This document shows, piece by piece, positions 47,022 through 54,554 of a stretch of DNA of 64,000 nucleotides (positions are counted from its first letter, which is position 1; every line of letters begins with the position of its first letter). The notes under the pieces were generated by a model, which worked only from the letters and a program-made list of their open reading frames with translations, had not been told where the DNA came from and ran no database searches. Source of the DNA: Fortiea contorta PCC 7126 (GTDB lineage Bacteria > Cyanobacteriota > Cyanobacteriia > Cyanobacteriales > Nostocaceae); NCBI RefSeq assembly GCF_000332295.1, contig NZ_KB235930.1, positions 2,499,395 to 2,563,394 of the forward strand. Direction: 5' to 3'. The position numbers were made by a program, and so were the translations under genes.

Positions 47022-47780
47022 ATGGCACTTTGGATAGAAGCAGAATCAGTTGAATTACGCCCCAACGCCACCGAAGATGATCTGCAAGCCGTGATCCGCG
47101 CCGTATATCGGCAGGTTTTAGGTAACGCTCATGTATTTGAAAACCAACGCCTGACCAGTGCTGAATCTCAATTACGGAACGGTGACATCACCGTTGCTGG
47201 CTTCGTTAGAGCCGTAGCCCAATCTGAACTCTACCGTTCCCTATTTTTTGAGACTTCCTCTCCCTACCGTTTCATCGAATTGAACTTTAAGCATTTGCTC
47301 GGTCGCGCCCCACAAGATCAAGCAGAAATTTCTGCCCACGTGCAAATTTACAACACGCAAGGTTACGAAGCAGAAATCAACTCTTACATTGACAGCGATG
47401 AATATGTCAAGAGTTTTGGCGAGAATATCGTCCCCTCTGCTCGCAGCAATCGTACCCAAGCTGGAGTCAAAAACGTCGGCTTCAACCGGACTTTTGCCTT
47501 GATGCGGGGATTTGCAGCTAGTGATCTGGGCAAATCAGCAAAATTGATTAGCGACATTGGCGGTAACTTAGCTACCAAAATTGTCGCCCCATCCGGTGGT
47601 TCCGGTGCTGTTAGCAACACTGGAAAGCGTTTCCGGATCGCGGTTTCCAAAGTTAGCTTTGGTAGCCGAGTAACTCAAAGCACAGCGACATTTGAAGTGG
47701 GATACAGCCAACTATCCCAGAGAATTCAGAACATCCAGAAAACTGGTGGCAAAATTCTCAGTATTACTGAAGTAGCTTAA
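47022..47780 (+). CDS. cpeE: Phycoerythrin rod linker CpeE
   Basis: 252 residues from ATG 47022 (MALWIEAESVELRPN), preceded by GGGAG. PBS_linker_poly domain ([37 protein letters not shown]) and a C-terminal region (KRFRIAVSKVSFGSR). It is the third phycoerythrin rod linker of the operon. The normal IVPYYRG turn reads IVPSARSNR here. A double hairpin separates it from cpeS, so linker and lyase messages may have different stabilities. Confidence 0.92.
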   Translation: MALWIEAESVELRPNATEDDLQAVIRAVYRQVLGNAHVFENQRLTSAESQLRNGDITVAGFVRAVAQSELYRSLFFETSSPYRFIELNFKHLLGRAPQDQAEISAHVQIYNTQGYEAEINSYIDSDEYVKSFGENIVPSARSNRTQAGVKNVGFNRTFALMRGFAASDLGKSAKLISDIGGNLATKIVAPSGGSGAVSNTGKRFRIAVSKVSFGSRVTQSTATFEVGYSQLSQRIQNIQKTGGKILSITEVA

Positions 47781-47829
47781 TTAATTTTGTTAAGCAGTCC
47801 CCCACCAGCTCCAAGGTTAGTGGTGGACA

Positions 47830-47886
47830 CTTGTATAGGGTGAGAAACTTTGTCAATCAGCACAAAATTTCTGTACCCTATACAAG
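47830..47886 (+). other. Strong stem-loop between cpeE and cpeS
   Basis: CTTGTATAGGGT (47830-47841) pairs perfectly with ACCCTATACAAG (47875-47886), with extra pairs GAGAAA/TTTCT inside. A smaller hairpin (CCACCA with TGGTGG) precedes it at 47801-47826. There is no T run. It probably divides the linker part of the operon from the lyase/regulator part. Confidence 0.75.
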
Positions 47887-47918
47887 ACACATAGCTAAAT
47901 ACAGCAACCAAAGATGCG

Positions 47919-48443
47919 ATGGATATTACAGAGTTTGTTGCCAATTCTATCGGGCATTGGCGATCGCAACGCAGCGCCCATCATTTAGCATTCAGTCATT
48001 TTGAAGCGGTACAGTCGGAGATTGACATTGTTTCCCTCTCCTGTGACGACCCCGCAGTGATTGACCTCTGTAAAACCTATGACATTGATGCTCAAACAGT
48101 GGTATCCCCATTTCGGATGAGTTGGTCAGGTCAATCAGACTGGGATGAGAGCGAAATCACAGGTAGTTGTGTCCTCGTTCCCGTCCCTGATCCCACTCGT
48201 CCCCACCGTGGTAAACTGCTGCGCGATCAAGGTTATGCCGAAACTATCGCCGCCGCTGGTGACTATACTTTGACAGAAGACGGTACCTTCATCTTGACCA
48301 CAACCTACGATCGCGCTGCTGCTGAAGAAAAAATCTGGTTTGTTAATCCCAATGTCCGGTGTCGAGTTTCTTTAATTAAAACTAGTGCCGGTACAGGGGT
48401 TGTTACTGCGTCCTTTTCTTCAGAAATTCGTCAAAACATTTAA
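47919..48443 (+). CDS. cpeS: Phycoerythrobilin lyase CpeS
   Basis: A 174-residue lipocalin-type lyase of the CpcS/CpeS family: MDITEFVANSIGHWRSQRSAHHLAF (as MDITEFVANSIGHW and RSQRSAHHLAF), the DDPAVIDLCKTYDID turn, PFRMSWSGQSDWDE strand and GKLLRDQGYAE. CpeS attaches phycoerythrobilin to Cys-82 of beta-phycoerythrin. It starts at ATG 47919, 138 bases after cpeE, beyond the strong hairpin. It differs from the U-type protein at 21938 in lacking the extra C-terminal helix. Confidence 0.92.
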   Translation: MDITEFVANSIGHWRSQRSAHHLAFSHFEAVQSEIDIVSLSCDDPAVIDLCKTYDIDAQTVVSPFRMSWSGQSDWDESEITGSCVLVPVPDPTRPHRGKLLRDQGYAETIAAAGDYTLTEDGTFILTTTYDRAAAEEKIWFVNPNVRCRVSLIKTSAGTGVVTASFSSEIRQNI

Positions 48444-48526
48444 AACTAATCCCATTATTCAAACATTCAAGTGTGTCTGCTTCTTAGTATTCATCGATTA
48501 CCAATAGTTGATTTAAATTCATCTCC

Positions 48527-49150
48527 ATGTCACCTAATCCACTGCATACCTCGGAAGCGACATCAAACCATTTGATCACCCTGGCTCGCTGGATGGCAGG
48601 GGATTTCAGCAATTATAAACAAGCATTTGCCAATCCCAAAGATTACGCCCATATCCATGTTTTTTTTCGTCCCTTACCGTGGGAATTTTTTTCAGGAATT
48701 GGGCTTTATTCAGAACAAGTTTATGACTATGATTTGTGGCGACCTTATCGACAAGGAGTGCATCGCCTAGTCGAGCAGAACGATCAAATTTACATCGAAA
48801 ACTACAGCTTAAAAAATCCATTGTTCTTCGCCGGCGCCGCCCGCGAATTAAGTATTCTCAAAACTATCACCCCAGAATCTATAGAACGTCGATATCACTG
48901 CTCAATGATTTTTAAACGAGAAGGCGATCGATATCAAGGCGCTGTTGAACCTGGAAATTTGTGCTTAATTGAAAAGAACGGTTGTCAAACTTATCTAGAT
49001 AGTTATGTGGAAATCACAGAAACCACCTGGGTAAGCCTGGATAAAGGCTTGGATGTGAATACACACGAGCAGGTTTGGGGATCTACGTTTGGGCCATTGC
49101 GGTTTGAAAAACGGGAGAGTTTTGCTCATGAAGTCCCAAATGTCTTGTGA
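48527..49150 (+). CDS. cpeT: Phycobiliprotein lyase CpeT
   Basis: A 207-residue T-type lyase. It has LARWMAGDFSNYKQAFANP, HIHVFFRPLPWEFFSGIGLYSEQVYDYDLWRPYRQ (quoted as HIHVFFRPLPWEFF and GLYSEQVYDYDLWRPYRQ), the GAARELSILKTI region and WVSLDKGLDVNTHEQVWGS, typical of the CpcT/CpeT fold. CpeT proteins attach bilin to, or chaperone, the Cys-165-type site of beta-phycoerythrin. Its end overlaps the start region of cpeR. Confidence 0.92.
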   Translation: MSPNPLHTSEATSNHLITLARWMAGDFSNYKQAFANPKDYAHIHVFFRPLPWEFFSGIGLYSEQVYDYDLWRPYRQGVHRLVEQNDQIYIENYSLKNPLFFAGAARELSILKTITPESIERRYHCSMIFKREGDRYQGAVEPGNLCLIEKNGCQTYLDSYVEITETTWVSLDKGLDVNTHEQVWGSTFGPLRFEKRESFAHEVPNVL

Positions 49151-49493
49151 TATCGCCCTCCCCCGTCTGGAATCGACTAAAGCGAATATGCTCCCCCCAG
49201 AAGCGGAAAAAAAAATGCAATGCTGGATTCGCAGTAGGCATTTAATATGTGCAGGTAATTTCTTTGTGTTTGAAACTGTAGATTATAGCGCTGTAGACCG
49301 CTTTTCTCAATGCATTACAGCTTTGGGAGGGACTGTAATTTCCGTTGACCCCATTGACAAAATCTGGATGGGTGATCATCGCCAAGTGATTCTCTATCAA
49401 ACAAAAGCCAGTTTGCATACACCTTGTCATAATCTCAAACAATATTGGCTAAAGTACGGTGGCTTCCGTACTCGATTTGATGGACAGGCGTAA
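49128..49493 (+). CDS. cpeR: Phycoerythrin operon activator CpeR
   Basis: A small CpeR-family protein whose core is PPEAEKKMQCWIRSRHLICA, GNFFVFETVDYS, VISVDPIDKIWMGDHRQV and TKASLHTPCHNLKQYWLKYG. CpeR is required for green-light expression of cpeBA and pebAB in CA3 cyanobacteria and is itself made from the RcaC-controlled cpeC operon. Two starts are possible: ATG 49128 (121 residues, with GGGAGAG nine bases upstream, overlapping cpeT) or ATG 49188 (101 residues, closer to published lengths). I annotate the first on ribosome-binding strength but regard the choice as open. Confidence 0.9.
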   Translation: MKSQMSCDIALPRLESTKANMLPPEAEKKMQCWIRSRHLICAGNFFVFETVDYSAVDRFSQCITALGGTVISVDPIDKIWMGDHRQVILYQTKASLHTPCHNLKQYWLKYGGFRTRFDGQA

Positions 49494-49575
49494 TATCACC
49501 AAAGCACGGGGGTTTGTATGCTGATTGTCAACTAAAATCTGGCGTTGTTGATTGAGGGGATGAATTTTTTTCTCA

Positions 49576-49639
49576 CGCAAAGGCGAGCCAGTGCGTTGCG
49601 GGGGTTCCCCCCGTTAAAGCAACTGGCGTCGCAAAGGCG
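49576..49639. repeat. REP-like hairpin flanked by CGCAAAGGCG direct repeats
   Basis: GCCAGTGCGTTGC at 49587-49599 pairs with GCAAC/TGGC at 49619-49627 and encloses GGGGG-TT-CCCCC. The decamer CGCAAAGGCG is present on both sides (49576-49585, 49630-49639). It lies between convergent cpeR and the DUF3082 gene and looks like an interspersed cyanobacterial palindrome. Confidence 0.7.
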
Positions 49640-49705
49640 CAAAGGAACAAAGAAAAATCAAGGTAATTTTGGAGTTTTATACTCTGATTCAGCAACGCCA
49701 ATCTT

Positions 49706-50029
49706 TTAGTTTTCTCTGGGCTTTGTCCATTTTTGCAGCAACAATTGCACTCCCAAAGCCAGTAAACCGATGGCGATGATTCCGCAGATTCCGGCTCCTA
49801 AAGCTACTACTCCCACAACTAAGGTGCGAATTGCAGAGGTGATTCTGATTACCAATTGGTTATCGGAGTGGATGGGTTTTGCAGCAAAATTTGTAGCGAT
49901 CGCTATCATCAACGAATACATTGCATATCCCAGCCCTCCGGAAACTGTCGCCCCCAATAGACAACGTAAAGGCGTCGATTGCGCTGGCGTTTCGTTTTCT
50001 GGTTGGGGAATCAAATTTGGGTCACTCAT
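49706..50029 (-). CDS. DUF3082 family membrane protein
   Basis: 107 residues from ATG 50029 (MSDPNLIPQPENE). Two or three hydrophobic segments (LLGATVSGGLGYAMYSLMIAIA, TLVVGVVALGAGICGIIAIGL and the following stretch) with IHSDNQLVIRITSAIRT between. The arrangement matches the DUF3082 family of cyanobacteria and chloroplasts, probably in the thylakoid or plasma membrane. It lies 65 bases downstream of ispE on the same strand. Function unknown. Confidence 0.75.
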   Translation of the reverse strand: MSDPNLIPQPENETPAQSTPLRCLLGATVSGGLGYAMYSLMIAIATNFAAKPIHSDNQLVIRITSAIRTLVVGVVALGAGICGIIAIGLLALGVQLLLQKWTKPREN

Positions 50030-50094
50030 AGGGGTGAGGGGTGAGGGATTAGGGGATAGGGAGGAATCGGGCGACAAATCACAAAACAAAATTA

Positions 50095-51042
50095 TCAAGA
50101 TGTTACCCGAATCCCATGTGTAATTGTCCGCGTCACTAACAATTCTAAATCTTCGTTGGGAATTGCTTTTCTGATCTGCTGTTTCGCTGCTTCAGCTTGC
50201 TGCAAAGTTGGTAAAAGTGCGAATACTGTAGGGCCAGAACCGGACATCATTGTCCCTAAGACACCTGCTTGTTGAGCAAATATTGCTCGCTGTTCCATAA
50301 CTTGGGGATACTCTGGTAAAACCACCCGCTCTAAATCATTGTGGAGTTGATGGGCGATTTCTAAAGCATCTTGATTGAGGATAGCTTTGACAATAGCTCC
50401 CGAATGAACTGCATTGGCGCGAGCTAGCAAATCTTGGGTATCTCTAATATAAGTATCACTAAACTGCTGTCGATAGGTTTTATATGCCCAAGCGGTGGAA
50501 ACTTCCAAGCTGCGGTATTTGCCTAAGACTATATATATAGTGTCTAAACTTGGTAAAGGCGACAGTTGCTCACCTCTACCTGTAGCGATAACCGTTCCAC
50601 CCGCCACACAAAAGGGAATATCTGAGCCGAGAGTCGCTCCCAATTGAGCCAATTCTGACTGAGTTAATCCCAACTGCCATAATAAATCTATCCCCACCAA
50701 CACTGCGGCTGCATTTGTCGAACCTCCAGCTAGCCCAGCAGCTACGGGAATGTTTTTCTTGATGGTGATATCGACACCACCATATTTGCTGAAGGCTTGG
50801 GGGAATTCTGCTGCCATGAGAGCAGCAGCGCGGTATGCTAAATTACTCTTGTCTGTAGGTACTTGTGGGTGGTCGCAATAAACGCTAATGCTTTCTGTAG
50901 AAGCAGAGCGGATGTCGATGTGGTCAGCTAGCTCAATACTTTGAAGTATCATTGCTAACTCATGAAAACCATCAGGGCGATCGCCGATGATTTCTAAATA
51001 TAAGTTAATTTTGGCAGGGGCGATAAGAGTGTAAGCAGGCAT
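50095..51042 (-). CDS. ispE: 4-diphosphocytidyl-2-C-methyl-D-erythritol kinase IspE
   Basis: A 315-residue GHMP kinase that phosphorylates CDP-ME in the MEP isoprenoid pathway, feeding carotenoid and chlorophyll phytol synthesis. Marks: N-terminal APAKINLYLEIIGDRPDGFHEL, ATP loop PVAAGLAGGSTNAAAVLVG, GSDIPFCVAGGTVIATGRGE, and the C-terminal MMSGSGPTVFALL. Length is usual. It lies between rsmA upstream (77 bases) and the DUF3082 gene downstream on one strand; ispE and rsmA adjacency is common in bacteria. Confidence 0.95.
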   Translation of the reverse strand: MPAYTLIAPAKINLYLEIIGDRPDGFHELAMILQSIELADHIDIRSASTESISVYCDHPQVPTDKSNLAYRAAALMAAEFPQAFSKYGGVDITIKKNIPVAAGLAGGSTNAAAVLVGIDLLWQLGLTQSELAQLGATLGSDIPFCVAGGTVIATGRGEQLSPLPSLDTIYIVLGKYRSLEVSTAWAYKTYRQQFSDTYIRDTQDLLARANAVHSGAIVKAILNQDALEIAHQLHNDLERVVLPEYPQVMEQRAIFAQQAGVLGTMMSGSGPTVFALLPTLQQAEAAKQQIRKAIPNEDLELLVTRTITHGIRVTS

Positions 51043-51119
51043 TGAGGGTATGGGGAAGAGAGAATATCTTACTCAAGGGGAACAGGGAACAATGTGTGTA
51101 ATTAATGTTGTTTAGGTAC

Positions 51120-51944
51120 TTAATTGTCATTTCCCACTGCCAAGACATTAGCTAGAGTAACCCATTGCTGGACGCTGAGGTCTTCGGCGCGGACTTGGGG
51201 GTTAATATTTAATTGTGCGAGTAAATCAGTCAAGCGATCGCGGTCAATTACTGGTTGTAAATTATTGCGTAACATTTTGCGTTTAGCGCCAAATCCCAAT
51301 TTGACTAAGCTTTCTAACCTCCGGGGGTCGAGTACATTGGTTTCTATTGGTCGAGGACGCAAGCGCACAACTGCAGAATCGACTTTTGGTGCTGGGTGGA
51401 ATGCGGCTGCGGGAACTGGACAAATCAACTCACAATCTGCCAAATACTGCACACGTACACTCAAAGCGCCGAAAGTTTTCGACCCTGGTTTAGCATACAA
51501 TCTTTCTGCTACTTCTTTTTGCACCAACAGCACAATCGCATCAAAAGGTTCTGGGTGAGGATTGGCGATCGTACCCAAGAGTTTTTCTATGATGGGGCCA
51601 GTGATATTGTAGGGAATATTAGCGACAACTTTATTTGCCCTTTGGAACTGAGGAAAAGCCGTTAAATGTGATGGTAAATCTAATGTGAGAAAATCCCCTT
51701 GTAACAGCAAAAAGTTTTCCCTTTTACCCAGTTGCTTGGCTAACATTGCACATAAATCGCGGTCTATTTCCACCGCAACTAGAGATGAAACCAAAGGTAA
51801 TAGCCGACGGGTGAGGATACCAGTTCCCGGGCCGATTTCGAGAATGCGATCGCTCAAACTACAATCCGCCGCCTTGACTATAGCATCTAAAGCCTTTTCG
51901 CTTTTGAGCCAATGTTGGGCAAAAATTTTGCGCGGTCGAATCAT
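51120..51944 (-). CDS. rsmA: 16S rRNA dimethyladenosine transferase RsmA (KsgA)
   Basis: A 274-residue SAM-dependent methyltransferase that dimethylates two adjacent adenines near the 3' end of 16S rRNA during small-subunit maturation. Marks: RPRKIFAQHWLKSEKALDAI at the start, SAM loop ILEIGPGTGILTRRLL, VEIDRDLC, VVANIPYNITGPIIEKLL (catalytic NxPY), and the C-terminal GFGAKRKMLRNNL. It precedes ispE in the same direction. A MITE copy lies 70 bases upstream of its start. Confidence 0.95.
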   Translation of the reverse strand: MIRPRKIFAQHWLKSEKALDAIVKAADCSLSDRILEIGPGTGILTRRLLPLVSSLVAVEIDRDLCAMLAKQLGKRENFLLLQGDFLTLDLPSHLTAFPQFQRANKVVANIPYNITGPIIEKLLGTIANPHPEPFDAIVLLVQKEVAERLYAKPGSKTFGALSVRVQYLADCELICPVPAAAFHPAPKVDSAVVRLRPRPIETNVLDPRRLESLVKLGFGAKRKMLRNNLQPVIDRDRLTDLLAQLNINPQVRAEDLSVQQWVTLANVLAVGNDN

Positions 51945-52013
51945 TTTTTTGTGATTGGTGATTGATTGTTGATTAGACTTCTTGCACAGGGAATAGCGAA
52001 TAGGCCTCCATGC

Positions 52014-52207
52014 GTGTCAACTTAAGCTAAAGATGGCTTATTTGTTGGCTGACTCACCCGCCTGAGAATGAACTCTCAGGCTAATAGCTTAAGTCTACTG
52101 AAGTAGACTCAAGATTTTTTGCATATTTAGTCATCTTGAGATGACTTTTGCTATGAGACTCAGAATTCATTCTGAGGCGGGACAATGGTTTCGCGTTAAG
52201 TTGACAC
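52014..52207. mobile_element. 194-base MITE-like element, copy B
   Basis: Same length and ends (GTGTCAACTT to AAGTTGACAC) as the copy at 44717-44910 but in the opposite orientation, with the palindromes CTCAGAATTCATTCTGAG and GTCATCTTGAGATGAC retained. It lies between rsmA and cobK, just before short CCCTATCC repeats at 52219-52242 that overlap the 3' end of cobK. Confidence 0.82.
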
Positions 52208-52220
52208 CAATGATAGGCCC

Positions 52221-52997
52221 CTATCCCCTATCCCCTATCCCTTTAGTTTCCAGCTGCTTTCCCAACTTAGCAAGTAACCACCCTAGAGCGCCTTCCACAT
52301 CTGTAACTTGTTCCCCTGGTGGTTTAGGGGGACGATTAATCATTACCACCTGTAGCCCAAGTTCTCGTGCGGCGATAATTTTGGCGTAGGTAGCATCACC
52401 ACCGCTGTTTTTGCTGACGATAGTATCAATTTTGTGATATTTGAGAATTTCTCGCTCCTGATTGAGAGCAAAAGGCCCGCGATCACATAATATTAATCCT
52501 GGAGGCATGACAGCATCTGGGTGAGGTGGGTCAACAACCCGCATCAAAAACCAAATATCTTGGAGGTGAGCAAAACTAGAGAGTTCCTGTCTCCCGACGG
52601 TGAGGAACACTCGATGCGCTGATGGTGATAGCACCGCAGCAGCAGCTTCTGTGTTCTCGACTTCCAACCAGCGATCGCCCTTCACCTGTTCCCAAGGACG
52701 ACGAATTAACATCAACCGAGGTAAACCAATCTCAGCCGTCGCTTCAGCCGCATTTTCAGAAATTTGGGTAGCAAAGGGATGGGTAGCATCAATCAGCAAA
52801 TCAATTTGCATCTGACCCAGATAGCTAGCTAGTCCTGACACACCACCAAAGCCACCAATGCGGAAATTACCTGAGGGGATTGATGGCTCTCGTGTCCGAC
52901 CTGCTAAAGATGTGATTCCCTCGACCCCTGGAATCGCTGCGACCCTAGCAGCTAACTCCGCAGCATCCCCTGTACCACCCAATATTAAAACCCGCAT
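52221..52997 (-). CDS. cobK: Precorrin-6A reductase CobK/CbiJ
   Basis: 258 residues: RVLILGGTGDAAELAARVAA NADPH-binding start (quoted part VLILGGTGDAAELAAR), DLLIDATHPFATQISENAAE, and YAKIIAARELGLQVVMINRPP followed by DVEGALGWLLAKL. It reduces precorrin-6A in cobalamin synthesis. It lies 69 bases after the DUF1636 gene on the same strand and probably shares its cobalamin riboswitch. The 3' end (IGDRG) lies in CCCTATCC-type repeats, so the last residues may be repeat-derived. Confidence 0.92.
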   Translation of the reverse strand: MRVLILGGTGDAAELAARVAAIPGVEGITSLAGRTREPSIPSGNFRIGGFGGVSGLASYLGQMQIDLLIDATHPFATQISENAAEATAEIGLPRLMLIRRPWEQVKGDRWLEVENTEAAAAVLSPSAHRVFLTVGRQELSSFAHLQDIWFLMRVVDPPHPDAVMPPGLILCDRGPFALNQEREILKYHKIDTIVSKNSGGDATYAKIIAARELGLQVVMINRPPKPPGEQVTDVEGALGWLLAKLGKQLETKGIGDRG

Positions 52998-53066
52998 AGT
53001 GTCTTGTTAACTCTGCGTTTCTTCTGCTGATGCAATTCCATTAGTCTTAGTTTTACTTACTTATCC

Positions 53067-53480
53067 TCAATACAACGGTGGAATTTTGGCTAACACGCCT
53101 TTTTTTAAAACTTGCGGGCGCTCTGACCAAGGCAATACTCCATCAACTTTATTGTAGTATTGACTAGCACATTGCAGCACGGCACCACTGCTATCAACAG
53201 CTAAATCGCCGAACAGGTACGTAGTTTTACCTTGAGCCGCAAAAGCGACGACACAAGAGCGGTTACAAGCACTCATGCATTCTACTTCGTGAATAGCAAA
53301 TTGTTCTTTTAACTCCCAATTTAGAGCTAGGTCTTGTAATTGTTTTAATAATTGCTCACCACCGCTCACACCTACACGTTTGCCATCTTGCCAAACACTG
53401 GCACAGGTTTTACAAACAAATAAGCTGTGAGTCGAGACATGAGCAGCATTAGCGATCGCTATATTACCAGTAGCAGTCAT
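53067..53480 (-). CDS. DUF1636 / thioredoxin-like [2Fe-2S] ferredoxin-type protein
   Basis: A 137-residue protein with a cysteine pattern of a thioredoxin-fold ferredoxin: LFVCKTCASVWQDGKRVG near the N terminus and VECMSACNRSCVVAFAAQGK in the middle. The C-terminal half (TYLFGDLAVDSSGAVLQCAS, QYYNKVDGVLPWSERP) matches the DUF1636 metal-binding family found next to cobalamin genes. It is the first gene downstream of a cobalamin riboswitch, so it should be off when B12 is plentiful. It may supply electrons or metal for corrin synthesis; that is inferred from context. Confidence 0.82.
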   Translation of the reverse strand: MTATGNIAIANAAHVSTHSLFVCKTCASVWQDGKRVGVSGGEQLLKQLQDLALNWELKEQFAIHEVECMSACNRSCVVAFAAQGKTTYLFGDLAVDSSGAVLQCASQYYNKVDGVLPWSERPQVLKKGVLAKIPPLY

Positions 53481-53515
53481 CTGTACCTCGCAGATGTGTA
53501 GAACCGAAAAGTCAA

Positions 53516-53698
53516 CTTTGGCGGGCGTCCTGACTCACTCAATTTGGGATTTTCGATTGTCAATTTTGAATTATTGGGTAATTTCCCCATTCCAAATTAC
53601 CAATCTAAAATTGCCAATTGGTTCACAGTTGCGGGACAGTGCCGGATTTACACCGAACTTTCCCCCTTACTCTGGTAGCTGATCCCCACCAGAACCAA
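53516..53698 (-). promoter_or_regulatory. Cobalamin (B12) riboswitch
   Basis: On the minus strand: GGTGGGGATCAGCTACCAGA, then GTGTAAATCCGGCACTGTCC-CGCAACTGTGA, the core of the cobalamin aptamer, and finally GAGTCAGGACGCCCGCCAAAG at the 3' end, all in the standard order. The loop between the core and the 3' box is expanded by AT-rich filler (about 53545-53615). It precedes the DUF1636-cobK genes by about 35 bases. Confidence 0.93.
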
Positions 53699-53856
53699 AG
53701 GACTTGTTAAATCATAGCAGTCAACTAAAGGCGTATGAAGTCTGAAGTCTGAAGTCTGAAATTATCCCACCGATAAAAGATTAAAAACTTTTTGATTTTC
53801 AGGCTTTTACTGGTAAGCTTTCAAACTTCCCACTATTTCTTGTAAGGATTGAGAGG

Positions 53857-54351
53857 TTAAAATCTCAAACCCACGCCACCTTGTAAAGAAAAAGCCGTAC
53901 CACCACTATTGCGGTAAGCATCAAAAGCAATGATGGCGTTACCAAAAATCACAGTGTTGCTATTGGGTATCATGTAATCAATCCCTGGTTGCAAAGCAAA
54001 ACTGATTTTATTTCCCACTGGCGAAGGGTCATTACCACTAGCCACAACCAAACCAGCCCCCAAGTAAGCGTCAGTTTGCCAGTTGAGAGGGATATCATAA
54101 GACACGGTAGGCACAACCGCTGTACCCCGACCAACTAAAGCTTGAGCACGCAAAGAAATAGGTGTTTCTAACAGCTTGTAACGAAAAGCAACTACCCCAC
54201 CAATCTGTGAACCATCAGAAAGCCCTACAGTCGGGCCGATACCGACATAACTACCATATGCTACCTGAGCTTGTGCAGGTGGGGTATGCACCGCCAGACT
54301 CACAACCGAACTAACTCCCACAACTGCCACCAAATACGCAAGATACTTCAT
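53857..54351 (-). CDS. Secreted beta-rich hypothetical protein (outer-membrane-like)
   Basis: 164 residues with a clear signal peptide (MKYLAYLVAVVGVSSVVSLA, cleavage after AQAQ) and a mature part of alternating strands (AYGSYVGIGPTVGLSDG, QIGGVVAFRYKLLETPISLR, GTAFSLQGGVGLRF). The terminal aromatic residue Phe and the strand pattern suggest a small eight-strand beta barrel of the outer membrane. No family is recognised. It is a single gene; no pores or enzymes can be assigned. Confidence 0.75.
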   Translation of the reverse strand: MKYLAYLVAVVGVSSVVSLAVHTPPAQAQVAYGSYVGIGPTVGLSDGSQIGGVVAFRYKLLETPISLRAQALVGRGTAVVPTVSYDIPLNWQTDAYLGAGLVVASGNDPSPVGNKISFALQPGIDYMIPNSNTVIFGNAIIAFDAYRNSGGTAFSLQGGVGLRF

Positions 54352-54554
54352 TGCCCCTGTCCTCTCACCATCTTAAAATTTTACATTGTCTGAGAATACT
54401 TTATGCTATCTGCCAAAGATAGGGGATAGGGGATAGGCAATAGGGGGAAGAGGCAATATTAGGAAATAATATTAGTAAATTTTATTGGCGGGTGGATATC
54501 TTGCTCCCCAAGATGATTGTCTTCAACAGCAAAGAAACTCCACCCATACCACCG

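Noticed and set aside
51981-51990. TTGCACA near 51982 as a fourth L box
   Set aside because: Only one half-site is present; no second copy at the four-base spacing.
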